In this document: piece by piece, positions 16,493 to 19,661 of the stretch | How positions within the stretch are numbered: position 1 is the stretch's first letter | How the letters are laid out: every line of letters begins with the position of its first letter | Made by a program: the position numbers and the translations under genes | Notes under the pieces: generated by a model | Database searches by the model: none | The model's input: the letters and a program-made list of their open reading frames with translations, nothing else | Told to the model about the DNA's origin: nothing | NCBI GenBank assembly: GCA_024650095.1 | Contig: JANKMV010000005.1 | Coordinates: forward strand, 1 to 19,661 | From: Bacillota bacterium | GTDB lineage: Bacteria > Bacillota > Dethiobacteria > Dethiobacterales > Dethiobacteraceae | Direction: 5' to 3' | DNA: 19,661 nt

Positions 16493-17578
16493 ATGGGGAA
16501 AAAAATGATAATCGTTAGCGGAGTTGTGTTGGGTATATTAGGCGTATTACTGGTTCACTTTGGTAATCCAACTAATATGGGCGTGTGTGTCGCCTGTTTT
16601 ATTCGGGATATTGCAGGCGGGTTAGGCTTACATCGCGCGGCGCCAGTACAGTACTTACGTCCAGAAATTATGGGTTTTATTCTCGGTTCATTTATTATTT
16701 CGTTAAAAAATAGAGAGTTTGGCGCCCGCGGCGGTTCTTCCCCGCTGTTGCGCTTTTTCATGGGTATGGCCATGATGATTGGTGCTATGATCTTTCTTGG
16801 TTGCCCCTTGCGCATGGTGTTACGCTTAGCCGCAGGAGACTTAAATGCACTCGTTGGCTTATGCGGTTTTATTTTCGGCATCTTCATTGGCGTTCAATTT
16901 TTAAAGAAAGGGTTCTCCTTAGGTCGCAGTCAGAAACAAAATATCACAAATGGTCTTGCTATACCCACATTCGCTTTGGTACTATTATTATTAGTGATAG
17001 TAGCTCCTGCATTCATTATTTTTAGCGAGAGTGGTCCCGGTGCCGCACGTGCACCGCTATTGATCGCGTTGGCCGCGGGCCTCATTGTGGGTGTGCTCGT
17101 GCAACGCAGTCGCCTTTGCCAGGCAGGCTGCTTTCGTGATTTAATGATTATTCGTGACCCTCATCTTTTGTATGGTACACTGGGCATTTTCTTGTCAGCA
17201 TTAGCATTGAACGTTGCTTTCGGTTACTTTAAACTTGGATTTGCTGACCAACCCATTGCTCACACAGATGGGCTCTGGAATTTTATTGGCTTAGCTGTGG
17301 TGGGATTAGGGGCTACGCTACTTGGAGGTTGTCCACTTAGGCAAGTCATCCTCTCAGGAGAAGGAGATACAGATGCTGGCATCGTACTTTTGGGTATGCT
17401 TAGCGGTGCTGCTGTGGCACACAATTTTGGCATAGCTGCCAGTGGAAGTGGTGTTACCATTACTGGACAAATTGGTGTACTAGTAGCAGCCGCCTTTTTA
17501 CTTTTCGTTGGGTTTGCTTTTTCAGCAAAAACAAGTTCCAGTCAGAAAGGAGGCATCGGTTATGAGCGTTCCTTATAG
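16493..17578 (+). CDS. yedE: YedE-type selenium/sulfur transporter (YeeE/YedE family)
   Basis: This is a polytopic inner-membrane protein, 361 residues, mostly hydrophobic with about ten likely helices. It has an internal duplication of cysteine motifs. The first half has GVCVACFIRD (30-39) and GCPLR (103-107). The second half has CQAGCFRD (209-216) and GGCPLR (279-283 core). YeeE relatives import thiosulfate through such cysteines, and this subgroup with a partner SirA-like gene is linked to selenium metabolism, so the substrate is a sulfur or selenium species. The frame is open from 16298, but the ATG at 16493 has an AGGGGGG site and begins the first membrane helix. The 65 extra residues would cover the promoter. 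It overlaps the next gene by 17 nt. Confidence 0.88.
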   Translation: MGKKMIIVSGVVLGILGVLLVHFGNPTNMGVCVACFIRDIAGGLGLHRAAPVQYLRPEIMGFILGSFIISLKNREFGARGGSSPLLRFFMGMAMMIGAMIFLGCPLRMVLRLAAGDLNALVGLCGFIFGIFIGVQFLKKGFSLGRSQKQNITNGLAIPTFALVLLLLVIVAPAFIIFSESGPGAARAPLLIALAAGLIVGVLVQRSRLCQAGCFRDLMIIRDPHLLYGTLGIFLSALALNVAFGYFKLGFADQPIAHTDGLWNFIGLAVVGLGATLLGGCPLRQVILSGEGDTDAGIVLLGMLSGAAVAHNFGIAASGSGVTITGQIGVLVAAAFLLFVGFAFSAKTSSSQKGGIGYERSL

Positions 17579-17777
17579 TTTAGATGTACGGGGTCTTTCT
17601 TGTCCAGAACCGGTTATCTGCACGAAAAATGCATTAGATGAAAATAACGGTCTGGTTATCGTCCTCGCTGATAGCTATGTGGCTGCGGAAAATATACGCC
17701 GTTTGGTTACTTCGTTGGGGTATCAATGTGCTACCGAAAAAAATGCAGATGAGTTTACCATCACAATTAGTAAATAG
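17562..17777 (+). CDS. TusA/SirA-like sulfur or selenium carrier (YedF N-terminal type)
   Basis: This is a small cytoplasmic carrier of 71 residues. The motif DVRGLSCPEPV (8-18) contains the single sulfur-relay cysteine C14 in the CPxP context typical of TusA/SirA/YedF. It is followed by the two-helix, four-strand pattern of the fold. The start ATG 17562 has a full AGGAGG and lies inside the last codons of yedE (17-nt overlap), indicating coupling. Many selenium-associated YedF proteins are about 200 residues with a second DsrE-like domain; this one has only the carrier domain. It likely accepts a persulfide or perselenide delivered by the transporter or the desulfurase. Confidence 0.88.
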   Translation: MSVPYSLDVRGLSCPEPVICTKNALDENNGLVIVLADSYVAAENIRRLVTSLGYQCATEKNADEFTITISK

Positions 17778-17786
17778 AGGTGTAAT

Positions 17787-18059
17787 GTGGATACTTATTA
17801 TGTGGCAACGTTTCATTCTGTTTCCCAGGCTCTACGGTTTGAAAAAAACCTAAAACAGCTGTCTCTCCAAATCACGATGATGCCCGTCCCCAGAATCATC
17901 TCTTCTTCTTGTGGTATTGCCGCACGTTTTGCTATAAATGACTTAGCGGCTGTACAAGACGCAGTAGCGCAAGGAGAAAGTGATGTTGACGAGGTGTATC
18001 TTTTTAGCCATGATGATAAAAAAGTTCACGCTGAACGTGTCTTAAAAAGTGAAAAATGA
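17787..18059 (+). CDS. DUF3343 protein, putative Se/S carrier
   Basis: This 90-residue protein belongs to the DUF3343 family, described in Pfam as a putative Se/S carrier-like domain. The N-terminus YYVATFHSVSQALRFEK and the core ISSSCGIAARF with its single cysteine C42 match the family pattern. The sole cysteine is the likely site of a persulfide or perselenide. The start is a GTG at 17787 with AGAGG six bases upstream, nine bases after the TusA-like gene, so it is the third gene of the operon. Biochemical function is unproven for the family. Confidence 0.83.
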   Translation: MDTYYVATFHSVSQALRFEKNLKQLSLQITMMPVPRIISSSCGIAARFAINDLAAVQDAVAQGESDVDEVYLFSHDDKKVHAERVLKSEK

Positions 18060-18073
18060 GTTACATAAGTAAC
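18060..18073. repeat. GTTAC-N4-GTAAC palindrome, copy 2 (3' end of the yedE operon)
   Basis: The inverted repeat GTTAC-ATAA-GTAAC begins at the base after the DUF3343 stop codon. The arms are identical to those at 16452-16465. It lacks a T-tract and is short, so it is not a convincing terminator. Confidence 0.6.
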
Positions 18074-18116
18074 ATCATTGGCATGAACAAGCAATCACTA
18101 CACAAAATGAACTTCT

Positions 18117-18127
18117 TGTGGTAAAAT
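18117..18127 (+). promoter_or_regulatory. Possible extended -10 promoter of the YggT gene
   Basis: TGGTAAAAT matches the extended -10 form TGNTATAAT with one mismatch in the hexamer (18122-18127). No clear -35 is present. It lies about 30 nt before the GTG start, and the gap from the previous operon allows a separate promoter. Confidence 0.4.
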
Positions 18128-18157
18128 GAAGGCGATACTGAACAAGGAGTTGGTCAA

Positions 18158-18421
18158 GTGGTTCAGGCAGCCTATATTGCAGATATGTTTTTTAAAATTG
18201 TAAACGGATTATTGATTTTACGGATTATTTTATCTTGGATTCCTCATAATCCAGATCAGCCCATTATACGTTTACTATATGAGGGTACCGAACCATTGCT
18301 CGCCCCATTTCGTCGCCTCATACCGCGCTCTTCTCTTCCCATTGACCTTTCGCCCATGTTAGCTTTCTTTGTGCTTAGTATTGTGCGTCAGGCTGTAATC
18401 AATGCATTACTTCGCTTTTAG
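18158..18421 (+). CDS. yggT: YggT-family membrane protein
   Basis: This small membrane protein has 87 residues and two hydrophobic helices (about 5-28 and 66-84). They are joined by a conserved loop with SWIPHNPDQPIIRLLY and EPLLAPFRRLIPRSSLPIDLSPMLA. This arrangement is diagnostic of the YggT/YlmG family, which is implicated in cell division, nucleoid or osmotic roles but lacks a defined biochemical activity. The start is a GTG at 18158 with AAGGAG eight bases upstream. In Firmicutes the gene usually sits near sepF and divIVA; here it stands alone between the Se/S operon and dinB. Confidence 0.9.
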   Translation: MVQAAYIADMFFKIVNGLLILRIILSWIPHNPDQPIIRLLYEGTEPLLAPFRRLIPRSSLPIDLSPMLAFFVLSIVRQAVINALLRF

Positions 18422-18428
18422 AGTATTT

Positions 18429-18469
18429 ACACATACCTCCCGCCGAGATTTTGTGCGGGAGGTATGTGT
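18429..18469. terminator. 15-bp perfect hairpin between convergent yggT and dinB
   Basis: ACACATACCTCCCGC and GCGGGAGGTATGTGT form a perfect 15-bp stem with an 11-nt loop, seven bases after the yggT stop and five before the dinB stop. Its place between convergent genes suggests termination in both directions. Neither side has a proper T-run (TTATAATT on the plus side), so it is unusual for an intrinsic terminator. Confidence 0.7.
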
Positions 18470-18474
18470 TATAA

Positions 18475-19602
18475 TTACTCCGGCTTGTTTTCATATAGAC
18501 TAGCACGGCGTAATGCGTAATCGCCGAAGCGATCCTTAATGGTGTCGGCAGCCTTTGTCAGACGGTCTAGTCGCTCTTCTTCATCCTGCCAAAAAGAGAG
18601 CTGGTAATTAGCTTCTCGTGCCTGCAAATTTGAGATGGCAATCCCCAATAAGCGTACCTTGCGCCAAGCTTCAAAATGACGTTGGTAGGTTGTAAGCGCT
18701 GTGTTGTAGATAGTTTCGGTGAGAATTGTGGGTTCTGTAAGGGTACGTGATCGGGTAGAACTGACAAAATTTTGATCCTTTACCGTAAGGGTGACGGTCC
18801 GCCCTGCATAACCACCATGCCGCAGACGGCGCCCTACGCGTTCGCTTAAATCCAATAGCACACGGGCTACATCAGCAGGATCATTAATATCCCGTGGTAA
18901 TGTTGTGGAATGGCCAATGGATTTAGCGGTATCTAAAGCATGCGGGTCTACAGGTGAATCATCATCACCATTGGCCAACTGTCGCAGGATATCTCCCATC
19001 ACGCCGAAACGGCTGACAAGTAAACGCTCGGGCATGGCGGCCAGCTGACCGATGGTTTCCACACCCATTTCTTTAAGGGCAGGCGCCATTTTTCTACCCA
19101 CACCCACCATCTCCCCTACGGGTAAAGGCCAAAGCACAGTGGGAATGTCTGCCTTGCTGATGGTGGTAAAGCCCTGGGGCTTTTGTCTTTCAGAAGCCAT
19201 TTTAGCAAGAAATTTATTAGACGCCACACCCACAGAACAAGTAATGTCTAATTCTGTGCGGATTCGCTGTTGTATAATCTTACCAATCCCTTCTACTGAA
19301 CCGAACAAACGTTGAGAACCGGTTACATCTAACCAAGCTTCATCGATGGAAAATGGCTCTACAAGGGGAGTATAGTTTCTAAAGATGGCAAGAAATTTCT
19401 CTGAATACGACAAATAGAGGCTGTGATCTGGAGGAACAAAAATTCCTTGCGGACATAGCTTTTTTGCTTGCCAGACGGGAATTGCCGTTTTTACACCAAA
19501 CTGTCTGGCTTCATAGGATGCCGTGAGAATAATACCATGGCGCTTATGTGGGTCACCGGCCACTAGTACGGGTTTACCGCGCCAAGCGGGGTTCTGCGCC
19601 TG
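18475..19602 (-). pseudogene. dinB: DNA polymerase IV (Y-family), N-terminus missing
   Basis: This is an error-prone translesion polymerase. Homology covers palm, fingers, thumb and little-finger domains: KPV..AGDP, TASYEARQFGV, and the catalytic SIDEAWLDVTGS. The thumb segment includes GVASNKFLAKMASERQKPQG and the little finger ends in LRRASLYE. The frame has no plausible start: the first possible start codon (GTG, 19563) is just the valine of KPVLVAGDP. The homologous part continues upstream through QAQNPAWRGKPV to about 19602 and then meets an in-frame TAA (19609-19611). The first ~20 residues, with the catalytic aspartate HVDMDAFF and the steric-gate region, are absent. The gene is therefore broken, apparently by an insertion or rearrangement at about 19595-19603. 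A sequencing or assembly join is an alternative explanation. Confidence 0.85.
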
Positions 19603-19661
19603 ATGGCCTTACGTTACATGTGGGACTTGGTACATTTCGTCCTGTCAAGGTACATGAAATC
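19603..19661. mobile_element. Possible end of an insertion element interrupting dinB
   Basis: The DNA beyond the dinB break encodes no DinB residues. It contains GGTACAT twice (19629-19635 and 19649-19655), 20 bp apart, plus related ACATGTGGGAC and CCTGTCAAGG segments. Repeated subterminal blocks of this kind are common at ends of some IS families, IS21-like ones for example. The element boundary is taken at TGATGG near 19601. Only about 60 bases are visible and no transposase, so the identification is tentative. Confidence 0.35.

Noticed and set aside
18060..18157. A terminator after DUF3343
   Set aside because: The GTTAC/GTAAC pair is only 5 bp and no T-run follows.
18475..19563. An intact 362-residue DinB starting at 19563
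   Set aside because: The putative start is the GTG valine inside the conserved KPVLVAGDP segment, homology continues upstream, and the catalytic N-terminus is missing.

Overview
The window is about 19.7 kb of gene-dense bacterial chromosome. It most likely comes from an endospore-forming, probably anaerobic member of the Bacillota (Firmicutes). The reasons are an H-type small acid-soluble spore protein gene, a SpoVK/CbxX-type AAA ATPase, a 443-residue alpha-type glutamine synthetase, strong purine-rich ribosome binding sites, several TTG and GTG starts, and the Bacillus-like order miaB-mutS-mutL-miaA-hfq-spoVK-hflX-ynbB-glnA. A spore-forming lineage close to Negativicutes (Sporomusa-like) or Peptococcaceae fits this, but that placement is inference. 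No tRNA, rRNA or CRISPR array was recognised.

Layout. Positions 1-1564 (minus) carry the N-terminal two thirds of a copper P-type ATPase (copA), with a sigma-A promoter and a CsoR-like operator. Positions 1697-3028 (minus) are glnA with its own promoter and terminator. Positions 3157-13790 (minus) form a long co-directional housekeeping block, in transcription order miaB, mutS, mutL, miaA, hfq, [terminator], spoVK-like, [hairpin], hflX, ynbB. It covers tRNA A37 modification, mismatch repair, the RNA chaperone Hfq, a ribosome-associated GTPase and a PLP enzyme. Many of these genes overlap or nearly touch, which suggests translational coupling.

Positions 13913-18059 form a spore and sulfur/selenium section. 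It contains a small H-type SASP gene (minus), a class V cysteine desulfurase of the selenium-associated type and a LysR regulator (minus, coupled by an ATGA overlap). Divergent from these is a plus-strand operon: YedE-type transporter, TusA/SirA-like carrier and DUF3343 putative Se/S carrier. Together they make a coherent import, desulfuration and carrier-relay module with a recognisable promoter and LysR box. A GTTAC-N4-GTAAC palindrome lies at each end of the three-gene operon.

Positions 18158-18421 (plus) encode a YggT-family membrane protein. A 15-bp perfect hairpin separates it from a dinB (DNA polymerase IV) gene on the minus strand. That dinB has lost its N-terminus at about 19602, where the sequence changes into repeat-containing DNA that looks like the end of a mobile element. 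No obviously new defence or mobile system is present. The best leads are the Se/S module with its flanking palindromes, the hairpin that buries the hflX ribosome binding site, and the broken dinB.
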